In this document: piece by piece, positions 35,800 through 46,828 of the stretch
How positions within the stretch are numbered: position 1 is the first letter of the stretch
Layout: each line of letters opens with the position of its first letter
Origin: Camarhynchus parvulus
Taxonomy: Eukaryota > Chordata > Aves > Passeriformes > Thraupidae
Direction: 5' to 3'
DNA: 64,000 nucleotides
Assembly: GCF_901933205.1 (NCBI RefSeq)
Contig: NC_044601.1
Coordinates: forward strand, 28,396,944-28,460,943
Translations under genes and position numbers: made by a program
Notes under the pieces: model-generated
What the model was told of the DNA's origin: nothing
Seen by the model: only the letters and a program-made list of their open reading frames with translations
Database searches by the model: none

Positions 35800-38388
35800 A
35801 AAAATAAGAGAGCTCCAAATGTCCAGGATATTGGACTATAGGTCTAATATCAGATGAAATTAATGTCACCTGAAAACTATGTCTCCATATAAATTTCATG
35901 GGGAACTTTTTTGTTTTAGTTAAAGTTGTATTAAAAGGACATGATACCAGTGCAAAGAAATAAATAATACTAAGTGAAGAATTCACTTACAAATATGAAT
36001 TGCTATTTGTAAGCTAGAAGGAGACAACAGGAAAGCAATTCATCCATTTGTTGAGATTGATGTTGACTTGTGTGCAAGTACTGTACTGTCCTATGTAGCT
36101 AGAGAGGAGCTGTCACTGTGCAGAGATGGAGATTGCAGAGATAAAAATGTGGTGACTAAAAATTATTTTAATAAAGCTGACAGGGTCTTGCTTTAAAAAT
36201 GTACTTTCCATTATCCACCAAAGAAGACTGTTCAGCAGCTTGTAAGGTAAGAAAAACCTTTTTCTGTTAAAGTGGCTATCTACCTCATTCACTTTTGGTC
36301 TTCAGTACCCATCTGCAGAGTGAATTATAGGTCTTGCACATGTTACAACCTATATATAATAATATAGGCCTATATATACAACCTATATATAATAATATAG
36401 GCCTCAGATAATGTGGAAAAAAATTCTAGAGAATTCAAAGTGTCTCCATTTGGCTTTGTACCAAGCTGGCAAAAGGCCCTTCAACATCAGCCTTTAAAGT
36501 CTGCCTTGGTGTCTGCAAGGGAAATGACACATTACCATAGTGATGATGTTTCAAAATAGTTGGTGTTCTAAATACCTACAAATATCCTTAAATATCTCAT
36601 GTACCTTTAGAGAGAATTTGTTCAGTTTACCAGTTTGTTTCCCTGTAAGAAAAACAGTTTTGTTTAGCAATACATTTTGTCTAGGGAGTAGAGGGAGAAA
36701 GATTGAAGCGAAATACCAGAGGCAGAGAAAGTTGAGTCTGGGGAAGGGGAGTGGGAATGGCTGAAGTAAAAGTCCTCAGGAGGTGTCTATTTTTCAGTAG
36801 TGTTAATTTATAAACAAAGTGAACTGAAGCCTTGAGTGCTCCTTTTCTACTCCTTCCCCTTACCCATTTGTGTTTCTGCCACTACCTAACTTGCGCAGGA
36901 CACATGACCCGTGGCTCATCACTTGACATATCTAAATGAACCTCTTGTAATCCTCCTAGTGTCTTTCCCATGATATCAAAGAAAACGTAATTCTGAAGAA
37001 GATAAGCTTCTCACTGACTTAGAAATAAGCATCAACTCATAGCTTGTCCCAGGAAGCACAAATGCATACAAATACATCTTATCTCAGTTGTGTTAAGATT
37101 TGTGATGAGTGGATCAGGAAAAGTAAGGAGAGAAAGATATCTCTATCTACTCTGAGCTTTGAATTTCATAGAGAATTTCTTAATTTAATAAAATGTTAAT
37201 GGTCCTTATCAGAGATCCTCACATTACCAAAAAGACCAGAAAACAGCATTCTCCAAGATACTATGATTTCTCAAATGAGCTCCTCAACTGAACTTGGCAT
37301 CAGTTCTTTGTTTACAAAAGGAATCACTAATCCATTTCGTTAGGTGTATTAGTTTTAGTTAATTGAGAAAATATGATGGTTTCTTTAGAGCTATTCAGTA
37401 TTAATATTTAAGCATGGGGGTTTTTTGTTCATGGAAGTACCACTTTTGAATGTTACACAATACCTTCCTGGAAGGCTGTTTCACTTTTATTGAAACTGTA
37501 GCATGAGGAAGTCAGATGTTTTGGTTGTTTTTCCAGACATAAGCTTTATATCATAGCCTTGATGATGTTCCCTGATATTAATAAAATGTACTTAGTTCTG
37601 ATTCTGAAGTGATTCTGCAAAAATGAGTGACCCATTCCTGCTCCAGAACAGTACTCTCTGATTAGCTCCTTATGTTTGGATGATGTGATAAAGAGACATG
37701 CTGTGATTTAGAGGCTCTGAGGAATCTGTTGTCCTGTCTGTTCAATCTAAATATGGCTCAGCCACAAATAGTACTTCCAAAAACCAAAAAACAACCCTGT
37801 AAAATTCTCTCAGCACATGCCTGTTTCAGGTAAATCTCTTTCTGTTTCCTGTGAAACCTGTGTTTAGAGGTAGAACTTTTGCACCATTCTCTGATCTAAG
37901 CATACACACATGCATACATTTTGAAAGACGGGTTTGGGTACTTCTTGTCTACAATATGAAATGAGATTTTTGCAGAAGAAAAGCTTTTGATTTCATGTAA
38001 TTATCTTATCTGAAACAATGCTGTGTGCAAATTTCCATCACTCTTTAATTAATTAAGGAGGCCTAAAATGTTCCTATTTCTCTGGAAGTCATCCCTAGTA
38101 ATCCTAATCCTGTCATTTTCCCAGCACACAGCTTTGCCTGCCATATTTAGGACATTTATTTTTTTATCAAGTGGCAAATTCAGCATCACTCTTGCAAGTT
38201 GATTTGTGAGTTTACATTTTCTTCATGAAAGCTGGATTGATGTCAGTCAGCTATTGAGGGGTTAGCTCATGGTTGGTGGTGCTTCTGTAACAGAGGTCTG
38301 GCAGTTAAGAATTTACTTTTCTTCAGATACAGGATATGTTTGGGCATGTACTCTTCACATGTTGGGGCATGTACACCTTCGCCATTGA
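35800..38388. other. Noncoding, AT-rich
   Basis: Nothing seen except the 33-bp tandem repeat at 36.35 kb. ORFs are very sparse: none of 60 codons or more from 36.8 to 38.6 kb. Confidence 0.6.
36345..36404. repeat. 33-bp tandem repeat, two copies, AT-rich
   Basis: ACAACCTATATATAATAATA followed by TAGGCCTATATAT is repeated with a 33-bp period (second copy from 36378, ending at GGCCT). Each copy has a palindromic centre around ATATAGGCCTATAT in the first unit. Confidence 0.92.
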
Positions 38389-38446
38389 GGGTAGGTGTCT
38401 TCTCTTCATCCATGTAACCAGGCTTGATCCTGCTGCTGCCCTCCAG
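38389..38446 (+). repeat. Dispersed repeat, copy 1 (pairs with 42223-42278)
   Basis: The 40-bp core 38407-38446 (starting CATCCATGTAACCAGGCTTG, ending GCCCTCCAG) matches 42239-42278 with a single mismatch; the flanking GGGTA..GTCTTCTC also matches with a 2-bp indel. Both copies are in the same orientation, 3.8 kb apart. Not a CR1 sequence that I recognise. Confidence 0.9.
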
Positions 38447-38472
38447 ATGTAATTCAAAACACTTACTTATGA

Positions 38473-39105
38473 GGTCTCACAGAGTCACACACTGAAATTT
38501 TTGCTCTGTCTACAAGGGTTGTCTAGTCCAACCTCATTCTTATACAAGGTTACCTACAGCAGGTTGCTCAAGGCTGTGGCTCATGAATTTTTAAATATCT
38601 CCAGAGATGGAGACTCCACAGTGACTTTCTGCAACTAAATTTGTTTTTTTTTTTTAATATTTAAATTGTATTTCCTGTACTTGGGTTTGTACACATCTCT
38701 TCTCCTGTCACTGGGTACCTGTCTGTCTCCATATTCATTCTGTTTCATTGGTTGTTTACACATACTACTGCAACCCCTTGAACCTTCTCTTCTCCAGGCT
38801 AAGCAGTCCCTGCTCTCTCAGGCTCTTCTTGTATCAAAGGTCCTTGAACATCCTGAATGTCTTCATGGCTGTCTCATTTCCTTGCTTTCTCATTCCAGCG
38901 GCTCCATCTCTCTTTTGTATCTCGAAGCCCAGAACTGGGTGTATCACTCCAAATTTGGTCACAACAGGGCTGAGTAGATGGGAAGAATCCTTCAACCTCT
39001 TGTCAACAGTGCTCCTAATGCAGCCCAGAGGACTGTTAACCTTCTCTGCTGCAAGGATACATTGTGAGCTCATGCTGTCCACCATAACCCCAAAGCCTTC
39101 ACTGT
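38473..39105 (-). mobile_element. CR1 LINE 3' fragment, old
   Basis: Antisense CR1. At the left, 'acagagtcacacactgaaa' and 'gtctagtccaacctcattc' correspond to the reverse complement of the 3' end. Then come the 'tctccagagatggagactccac' block and, to the right, RT C-terminal remnants; minus-strand NSPLGCIRSTVDKR resembles the CR1 block after MSQQCAL. A 13-base T run (38644-38656) interrupts it. Divergence is high. Confidence 0.8.
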
Positions 39106-39832
39106 AAAACTACTTTTCAGACAGATGATTTGCTTTTCTGCTGTTTTGCTGGGGAATGTCTCCTACAGGCGTCTAAACAACCATATTACTCTTTTTCAGA
39201 TATATAATAATGATTTAACCCAGCAAAACTCACATGAATGTGTACGTCATGTTTTAACCCAAACCAGCAACCAAGCACCATGCAACTGCTCACTCACCTC
39301 CCCACCAGCTAGAAACTTGTGGGTTTGAGATGAAGGCAACAGGGAAAGCAAAAGCCATGCATGCAAACAATGCAAAACAAGGAATTAGTTCACTGGTTCC
39401 TATGAGCAGGTAGGTGTTTTGCATCTCCAGGACAGCAGGGCCCCCTCATGCCTCACAGCGACTTGGGAAGACAAATGACATCACTCAAATGTTCCCTCCT
39501 CCCTTCTTCTTGCACCCAACTTTAAATACTGTTCTGGAATATCCCTTTGGTCAGTTTGGGTGACCTGTCCCCTCCCAATTTTTCATTCACCCCCAGCTTC
39601 CTCACCAGTATGGCAGTACAAAAAAGCAGAAGAGGCCTTCTCTCTGAGTAAGCCCTGCTCAGCAATAACAAAAATGTGTCTATCATCACTGTATTCAGCA
39701 CAAATACAAAATGGACCCATAGGTAGTTCTCTGTGAAGAAAATTAACTCCACCTTGGCCGAAACCAGCACATCATATCTGAGTGCACCTGTAGTATTTGG
39801 TTTAACACCTGTTTGTTTAGCTACTTACCCTA

Positions 39833-39857
39833 TATGGACTAAGGGAGTTAGTCCATA
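39833..39857. repeat. Perfect 10-bp inverted repeat, 5-nt loop
   Basis: TATGGACTAA - GGGAG - TTAGTCCATA. It is followed by GGACTAATTCCCTAATAGGGAA, where TTCCCT-AAT-AGGGAA (39867-39881) forms a second small hairpin and the GGACTAA word recurs. Confidence 0.9.
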
Positions 39858-40902
39858 CAGGACTAATTCCCTAATAGGGAACTACAATTACTTTGAAAGA
39901 ACTGCCATGCCACCTGTTTTCACAGCGCTTCTGGGATTTTTTTTCCACATAGAAGTTTTTTGTTCTTTGAGGACAGGTTCCTGTTTGTAACCAGAAAGGT
40001 GACAGTTGGCAAATGTTGTCCTGGAGCTTTAGCTGTTTCTGTTTCCTTTCTGTAGCCTTGTCTAGAGATGTTAGAAATAATGTTGGTTGAAACACACCAT
40101 ACTGACTGATGAATAGTGTGGCACTCTCTCTCTGACACAACTTCTCTTTGTGTCAAGGTATATGTCATGAGTGGGGTGGGAAAGACAAAATGAAAAAATA
40201 AAGACAAAAACTCCCAGGTTTATCATATGAACAGATGCAGTAAGTGTGTCTGTCCTCTGTTTCCTTGGAAGCTTCAAAACTGGACAGAGCAATTGCTCCT
40301 TCCTTTTGCTTGTGCCCATAACTGATGCACCTCAGTTGCACGTAGATGAATTCTCTGGCATCTTTGCTGCTGAACTGCTAAAAACATAAGCTGTTATCCA
40401 GGGAATGTTGACAACAAAGTCTACAGTTTAGGATGAAGAACAAAGGAGATGGAAAAAAAGCTTTTCTAAAAGTAATACAAGAGTCCTTAGTTAAAATGTA
40501 GTGTAAAGTTTTGGTTGTCATAACACATTTCCTTCCAATTAGTTAACAGTGATACCACAGTGTAGCATTTTGAACACTTAGAAGGTGACTTTGAAATCAG
40601 AGGTGAATTAAGAGAATCTATGAGGATTCTAATCCATTCTTGTTCTTCTAAGTGTCTTGTATGCTGAATGGCTGCAGAACAAAATGCCTTATGTATTTAA
40701 AAGCTTGGTCTTGCCTAAGAAATAAAAAAATAGTTATGCAATTTCTCTTCTTATGTGATGAGCTGAGCTGACATTACAGCTTAATGATAGTCCAGAAGTA
40801 GCGCTTAGAATGGAAAAAAAAATCTCTGTTGCTGAATTCTGTTTCCTAAGTAACTGGAGTATTATGCTGTCTGGGTAGCTCTAACTGGAGGGAAGCTAAA
40901 AA

Positions 40903-40957
40903 AGGATGGATTATTGAACCCAATGGATGGATTATTACTCGATGGATTATTGAACCC
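40903..40957. repeat. Imperfect GGATGGATTATT repeat
   Basis: GATGGATTATTGAACCCA occurs at both ends, with a partial GGATGGATTATTACTC unit between them. A short local duplication of unknown meaning. Confidence 0.85.
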
Positions 40958-42222
40958 AAATCAGTTTGAACATCAGTGGAGAAATCTTTTGAAGAGAACC
41001 CAGAAGTTAAAGGTGTTAGTGAGATTTGTGATCACTGGTGTTTGCACAAAAAGGCTACTTAGAGAGATTCCTGCAGTAGGGATATGTGACACAACTAGGC
41101 TATATTTCCTTTTTGCTTGCTGTGAAGTTTTAGCTTACTTGCAATTTCAGTTAGCCTTCCTTGCACTACAGAAAAGAAATTGCCAGATGGTCTGGGTAAA
41201 TTTTCCATCAATATGCAAGAGTTTCTGTATTACTCTGATCCTGCAATGAAGGATGTAAAATGGTGGTAGAGGAAGGCTGACAGTAGACAGGGACCATGAA
41301 TATTCCAGGTGGGGTTTGTCTGGGATCCCTAGGTGCCTTTTTGTTTTAAGCCACAGATTTCCTAGCAATGGAAGCGTCTAGAGGTTTGTGGTAAGGCAGC
41401 TGAATACGTGTTTACTGTTGTTATTTCCCACCTGTCAAAAAACCCCAACTCTGTGTATTACAACCAGATCTTGTAGGGCTTAAAATTACCAGTTTCCCCA
41501 TGCATCTCTGAGGGAGATGTAAAGGGGACATTTCTCTGTCACATTTGGGGGGATTGGAGGATTATTTTTGATTCAGGGTTGCTTTCAGCTTAGGGTTCTG
41601 GGAAAACATTTAACCTGAAAAAGAAATGTGGAAAAAAGAAGGCATCTGCTTACCTCTTTACAAATTCCTTGGTGGTTATTAGAAACAATAGTTGATCTGG
41701 TAAGTGCCGTCACTACGGCAATTCAGGAGGAGTCATTGTGACAGGTTGCAGGTGTTTTTTTCCCTTAAGGATCAAGGTTTCACAATCGCTATCCAAAGAA
41801 CTGATGTAGAAAGCAAGAGCAATCACAGTCCTTCAGCAGTGTTGACACACAAAGAGTAATTTATAAGGGTAATTTATAAAGGGTTGTGAGATCCTCTTTC
41901 CTTCACTTAGCCTTTGATGAAACCAGCAATTACTTGGCAAGTCTTTGATAGTGTCTCCTTCCAGCCCAAGGCTTTGTAAAGGCCAGAAATCTTTGCTATA
42001 TGGAAAACAAGAGATGTTGAATATGTGTAATTGTGACTATGTGTAAGAACCAGGCTATCTCAGATTAAATCAGTTAAATCTCAGCCAGCAATGAGCCAAT
42101 ATGGAGGTGTTGTGACTCAGCATCTAAGGACCTACAGCATTTTTCTAGGAAGAAGGAACCTCTTTTAGGAAAGGAAACGGAGTGTTTTCCTGCTGCAGGA
42201 AAGGTCCAACACTTCTTCCAAA

Positions 42223-42278
42223 GGGTATATGTCTTCTCCATCCATGTAACCAGGCTTGATCCTGCTGTTGCCCTCCAG
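42223..42278 (+). repeat. Dispersed repeat, copy 2 (pairs with 38389-38446)
   Basis: Same 40-bp core as the copy at 38.4 kb, differing at one position in GCTGYTGCCC. It lies about 0.9 kb upstream of the CPLX1 exon. Matching does not obviously extend beyond CTCCAG on the right side. Confidence 0.9.
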
Positions 42279-42948
42279 TGCCCCGATGATGCTGCATCAC
42301 AGTACATGTTCTTTCCCTTTCCTCAGCCACTGTTTTTCTTCCTGGCTGGATTATTGGCAGCCATTGCTAATAAAAATGTCACTGAAATACAGGAAAAATG
42401 GATTTATGCAGCACTTTGGGGATAAAAGGGCATGCAGGAAACCTCCACCTCATTTGCATGGTTGTGCAATGGCTTTGCACAACAACAAAAAACTGCCTCA
42501 GGAACACACAGGGAATGAAAATTTGGGAATAATGTGTATTCAGCAGTGGAACAAGACAAAGCCATGATCTCACCTAGGTACTAAGCCTCAGAGGTGGTGG
42601 TGTCCAAGAACTGATAAGAGACATGCAGAGATGCTGCTTCTTTCTGATCCATGGTAGGAGCCTATAATTCATCAACACTAACTGTTTGCTAAAGCCATGT
42701 GGTCCTACCTGTCATGGCATGTGTAATTTCTGACAGCAATTAAGAGTGTGATTACTCATCCCTGCAATCAAGATTTCAAACTACTTTCCCAGCCCTGGTG
42801 TCATTTTTTTCTCGATGTATTACTTGCCTATTACATTAAAGACCCTTCAAAATCAATCTTCAGTCACTTGGCTGAGCTGATAAAGTGAAAACATAGTGTG
42901 GATGGCAGCCTGTCCTTTTCAGGACTGCAAACAAACTGTGCTGCCATC
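42279..42948. other. Noncoding between dispersed repeat and leader-like stretch
   Basis: Includes a TATA-like GGATAAAAGG (42420-42429) and an octamer ATTTGCAT (42453-42460), 24 bp downstream. Either could be chance; I do not call a promoter. Confidence 0.4.
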
Positions 42949-43008
42949 ATGCAGATCTACAAATTTGGTCTCTTCCTTTTGCTGCTGTGCTTCTCCTGCC
43001 AGTTCCAG
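42949..43008 (+). other. Exon-like stretch: hydrophobic leader plus splice donor, unassigned
   Basis: An ATG opens exactly 20 codons reading MQIYKFGLFLLLLCFSCQFQ, directly followed by a consensus donor (CAG|GTAACT). The peptide resembles a secretory signal: a basic residue near the start, then a Leu/Phe-rich core and Cys/Ser. An upstream in-frame ATG exists at 42898. The donor is phase 0, while the CPLX1 exon 200 bp downstream needs phase 1, so joining the two would not read complexin. It could be a noncoding alternative first exon of CPLX1, the first exon of an unknown secreted peptide, or chance. I found no partner exon and do not recognise the peptide. Confidence 0.25.
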
Positions 43009-43185
43009 GTAACTTACCTGATCAGGTTAAGTGCTTTGCCCACCTCCTGCTTTGGGGGAGGGTGCGCTGCCTCCCCAGTGAAAGGAGAAACCTTCCCAGA
43101 TGCAGAGGGAATGCCAGATGGTCCTGAGCGGGGGAAGGAGAGACCTGTCATCCTAGGAGTCTCACCACATTCTTACAGGGCTGAT

Positions 43186-43206
43186 TTTCTCTTTTGCTTT
43201 CTCTAG
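43186..43206 (+). other. 3' splice site before the CPLX1 exon
   Basis: A pyrimidine-rich run (TTTTCTCTTTTGCTTTCTCT) leads directly into AG. The next base continues the split Gly codon expected at the complexin exon junction, which supports this as the real acceptor rather than an upstream AG. Confidence 0.85.
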
Positions 43207-43382
43207 GGGCTACCAAAGACATGGGAAAGATGCTGGGTGGGGATGAGGAGAAAGACCCAGATGCTGCTAAGAAAGAAGAGGAACGACAGGAAGCCCTTCG
43301 GCAACAAGAGGAAGAGAGGAAAGCCAAATATGCCAAGATGGAGGCTGAAAGAGAAGTTATGAGACAAGGGATTCGAGACAAG
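43207..43382 (+). CDS. CPLX1: Complexin-1, internal coding exon (residues 11-69)
   Basis: Complexin is a small cytosolic presynaptic protein that binds the groove of the assembled SNARE complex, clamping and then promoting calcium-triggered vesicle fusion. Seen here: the acceptor is a pyrimidine-rich tract ending in CTCTAG, the donor is AAG|GTAGGT, the exon starts in phase 1 (one codon base lies upstream) and ends in phase 0, and 176 bp encode a split Gly plus 58 residues. The translation opens [20 protein letters not shown], then a Lys/Glu-rich accessory helix, then the central helix. With mammalian numbering, the known SNARE-contact residues fall in place: Arg48, Tyr52, Lys54, Arg59 and Lys69, the last residue of the exon. 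[18 protein letters not shown] is complexin-1-like rather than complexin-2-like, but residue 44 (43305-43307) is Gln, as I recall for complexin-2, where mammalian complexin-1 has Ala. Not found: the exon for the first ten residues and the one starting at Tyr70. The antisense reading frame over this exon is a shadow. Confidence 0.95.
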
Positions 43383-44490
43383 GTAGGTAACTGGCTTTCA
43401 ACACACACTGGTCAGCTCGTAATGCCCAGTAAAGAACACCTGTTTTCAGCTGATTTGTGACTAGTTCCCTTCCCTAGGCACCTGGATAGAACCAGGTATC
43501 TACTCTGCCACACAGAACTTTATAATTTTGTGCACTCTTCCTCATGTCCTGTTCCTGTTTAAACACACTTGCCGCAGAGCAAAGCCCTGCAAAGCTGAAA
43601 TGGAGAGTGAAGGTGAGGGGAGAAGCCCATCTATTTTTCTCATTATCTATTAAGCACTCACATTAAATTAAGTATTAGAGGCTTCCTTGTCCCTTTGAAG
43701 ATGCTTTCTAAGCTTGCATTTGTGGTTTGTGAGAAGTCATAATTCAGTGAGTTTCTGAGAGTGAGTTTCTGTTGCAGTTATCTCATGTATTGATGCCAAA
43801 GATTTATTGTGTTGACCAGTGATATGGGACAAATCTCCTCTATTGTTAATATTTAGGTTTCTACCACTCAAATGGGATTCATCTGAAAGTTTTTATACAT
43901 TAACTATTAAGGTTTGATGTGTGCCTTTTGACGCCTTACCCTCAAGGCCAGTTCAAAACTGTCTCTTTAGAATAAGGTGTGTTTGTAAGAAGATCTCCTG
44001 GTGTTCAGATATCTTGTAAAGAAATGTGGGCAATGGTTGGACAAAGGGTTTCTAATGATGAAGGCCTGTCAGGTGACTTACAGGACATGCCAAAGAAAAA
44101 ACCTGTAGATAAAAGAAGAAAGTCTTGCTCAGTATAAGAGGTTTTCCCTTGTGCAGTTCCTACATCTGTGCTCTAAGTATATGTCTTGGAACAGACATAA
44201 ACAAAACTATATCTGCATTGGGCCAACCTTCTGACCCAGTTCTTATGATTTATGATGGAAACATGAATGAGGGTAAATTTCTCTGGAGACACAGTGCAGC
44301 TTGCAAAGAGTTACTGCAAATTGTTCTGCAAATAAAGAAATTTGGGATTATGCTTCTAAGAAAAGAAAAGACTTAGAGGGAATTGTCTACCTTTGACATT
44401 GCCAGAAAAAGGTATCCATATGATCATTTAAAAGAGGCTACTGGTTGACAGAAATGCAGAACCTCTACCTGGTCAAAAATTGCTTTATAA
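43383..44490 (+). other. Start of the CPLX1 intron after the 43.2-kb exon
   Basis: Begins at the GTAGGT donor. No downstream complexin exon (expected to open at Tyr70 with a YGIKKKEE-like block) was found here or in the rest of the window, so this intron probably exceeds 20.6 kb. Confidence 0.7.
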
Positions 44491-44870
44491 TCATGGAATC
44501 ATAGAATTGTCAAATGGTTTGGGTTGGAAGGACCTTAAAGATCATCTAGTTCCAACCCCTCTACCATGGGTAAGGACATTTTTCACTAGATCAGGCTGCT
44601 CAGAGCCCATCCCACTTGGCCTTAAACACTTCCAGGGACGGGACAGCCACAGCTTCTCTGGGCAACCTGTTCCAGGGCTTCACCACATCTGAAGAAATAA
44701 TTTCTTCCTAATATCTAATCTAAACCAATCCTTTTCTAGTTTAAAAACATTTCCCTCATCCTGTCACTACATTCCTCTCCCTTCTTTTTATAAGCTCCCT
44801 CAAGGTGTGGATGTTTGCAATGAAGTCTCCCTGGAGCTGTCTCTTTTCCAGGCTGAGCAACCCCAGCAAC
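44491..44870 (-). mobile_element. CR1 LINE 3' end fragment
   Basis: Antisense CR1 3' terminus: TCATGGAATCATAGAATTG, then GGGTTGGAAGGACCTTAAAG, ATCATCTAGTTCCAACCCC, a 'ggcaacctgttccagggcttcaccac' block, and a right end at 'aggctgagcaaccccagc'. It lies about 1.1 kb downstream of the CPLX1 exon, inside the presumed intron. Confidence 0.92.
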
Positions 44871-46724
44871 AATGTATTTAATGAATATATATCTAGATAA
44901 TCTAGTATATTAATATAAGCATACCAATGTGTGCATAATATATTAAATGTGTGTTTACAGTAGAACTGTTTTTAAGCACTGACAAAGGTCATGAGGGGGA
45001 AAAAAAGAGTAGGAAATTTCTCAGTTGCAGGCAAATGAGCTAATGCCCAGTTTTCACTAGTGACTGTCTCTTCTGGACTACTGAATTGTTCCCAGATGTA
45101 GATAGGGGTTGCCTTTTTCTTGCTCTTGGGAGAACTGCTGTAAAAGCAATAAAAAAATCTGAGATGTCCTGTGATATAATTTCAAGGTGATCTCATTCAT
45201 GAGTAGGATGTATACAGCCTGAGCTACAGCCGGAGGGGATTTCCCTATGATACAGGCAACTATCTGGACTTTGCTGAGCTGGCTGAGCACTGAGGGGCAA
45301 AATCTCGTAGAAATGCAGTGAATCCTTGAAAATTTGTTAAGGAGTTGGGTCTGAAGAAAAGGAGAACGGGAATACTTGGAGAAACATTATTTGACCTCAG
45401 TCAAGGCTCTGGACTGGTGTGGTGGAGTACCTTTGAGATTAGCATGAGGAAGTCTTGCTTTGGGCAGGGTATCTGGATTGCAAGCTCATTTTCCTGTGGT
45501 TTTCTTTTTCCTGGGAATAATCCCAAGTAGCATGTATTTGAAAGATGAAGGTGTTTTCTGGAGAATCAGAAAAGATGGATAAAGCTGTAGAAAGGAGCTA
45601 TATCTCTTCCTCTTTCTCTTCCTCTTCTCTTCCCACCTTGTCCTGACAAAGAGATGGATTTGATGATATACAAGACTTGTCTTCTGGTAGTGATGATTGG
45701 TGGTTGGAAATATGAAACAAATGTTGAAAGAATTAAAAAAGAGATGGATTATTTCCTTCATTACTTAATTATTTAGCAGTTGCCTTAATTTCTTCTATAA
45801 CTCAGTAAAAACAAAAATGCAGAAAGCAAAAAAACTGAAATACATGTTCTGTCTGGTATGTGTACAAGCACAAGTTGCTGTTAGCAGGTATGAATAAAAT
45901 CAAAGACATTTAAGTTAGAAAACTCCATTATAATATTTGCTCATTTCTCATGTGAGAGAGTCAAAAACGAGCAATTAGTTTGAGTGACTGAATAGGGGCA
46001 GATTATTTATGCAGAATAAAAGTTTGAAAGTGTGTGTCATAGGTTATGAACCCACAGTCACAATTATTCCTTGATGGAGCTGCAGGATGCTAGGGAAGCA
46101 ATACAGGGAATCACAGCTTCACAAGTGAGCTCATATGGCTCTAGGTGAAGCTGACAGAAAGGATGGACTCATCATGTTTGTTGTTTTTGACTTTTTGCCT
46201 TGGCTTTCCAACAAGTGTTATGAATGCATTCTCTTGTATAGAGCTTCAGAAGATGTGGGAGCTATGGCAGGGCTTAAAAAGAATGATGACAAATACCACA
46301 GATACATTCCAGCCTGTGTTACCTTTTAAATTCAGTCTGTTAAATTGAGAAATTGAGATGTATATGGTCTCAACCCAGCATGGCAGCTGGGTATGGAAAT
46401 TACTTAGGGAGAGGTAATATGAATTACCCAGAAATGAGTTGTTTGGGTTTCCCCCCCCCAATTAAAAATATGGTGCGTTTTCATTTGGAAACAAATTTTT
46501 AGGAATAGCATTTGAACATGACATTTTGAAATAACTGGACCACCTGAGCTACTACCCAGTATCAAAGTCCAGCATCTGGTAGTGAAAATGGATTGAAAGA
46601 ATGTAAAAAGCATAACTGGGGTATACTCCAGCTTCCTCCTACCTCAGGAGGGGTGCATGCAGCTAGCGTTCTGATCTGATCTGGTTTTGGTCTTGACACT
46701 AGTGCCTCACAGATCGGTACAGAT
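44871..46724. other. Intronic noncoding sequence
   Basis: AT-rich patch at the left, a pyrimidine-rich stretch at 45601-45640 and the 21-bp repeated word. No gene seen. Confidence 0.6.
45681..45701 (+). repeat. 21-bp word shared with 47794-47814
   Basis: CTTCTGGTAGTGATGATTGG plus one T is identical at both places, 2.1 kb apart in direct orientation. The neighbouring sequence does not match. Confidence 0.85.
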
Positions 46725-46828
46725 CCTATCCCTATCCCTATCCCTATCCCTATCCCTATCCCTATCCCTATCCCTATCCCTATCCCTATCCCTATCCCTA
46801 TCCCTATCCCTATCCCTATCCCTATCCC
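46725..46828. repeat. (TATCCC)n hexamer microsatellite, about 17 copies
   Basis: An almost perfect array of CCCTAT units over 104 bp, with one further separated unit just after it (46834-46840). The complementary strand reads (GGGATA)n, i.e. ATAGGG, one base different from the vertebrate telomere unit TTAGGG. It lies about 3.3 kb downstream of the CPLX1 exon. The alternating Ser-Leu and Ile-Gly ORFs that cross it are artefacts. Confidence 0.98.

Larger units (their letters stand above)
39106..42222. other. Noncoding upstream of the CPLX1 exon
   Basis: Contains the hairpin pair at 39.85 kb and the imperfect repeat at 40.9 kb. ORFs up to 111 codons have no recognised motif. Confidence 0.55.

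Noticed and set aside
42420..42460. GGATAAAAGG plus ATTTGCAT as an octamer/TATA promoter
   Set aside because: The octamer lies downstream of the TATA-like word, the reverse of the usual order, and both words are expected by chance in AT-rich DNA.
42898..43382. Leader-like stretch spliced directly onto the CPLX1 exon as a secreted complexin
   Set aside because: Donor phase 0 against acceptor phase 1: the join would leave the complexin frame.
43148..43408. 86-codon minus-strand ORF over the complexin exon
   Set aside because: Antisense shadow of the conserved + strand exon; Ser-rich only because the sense strand is Glu/Lys-rich.
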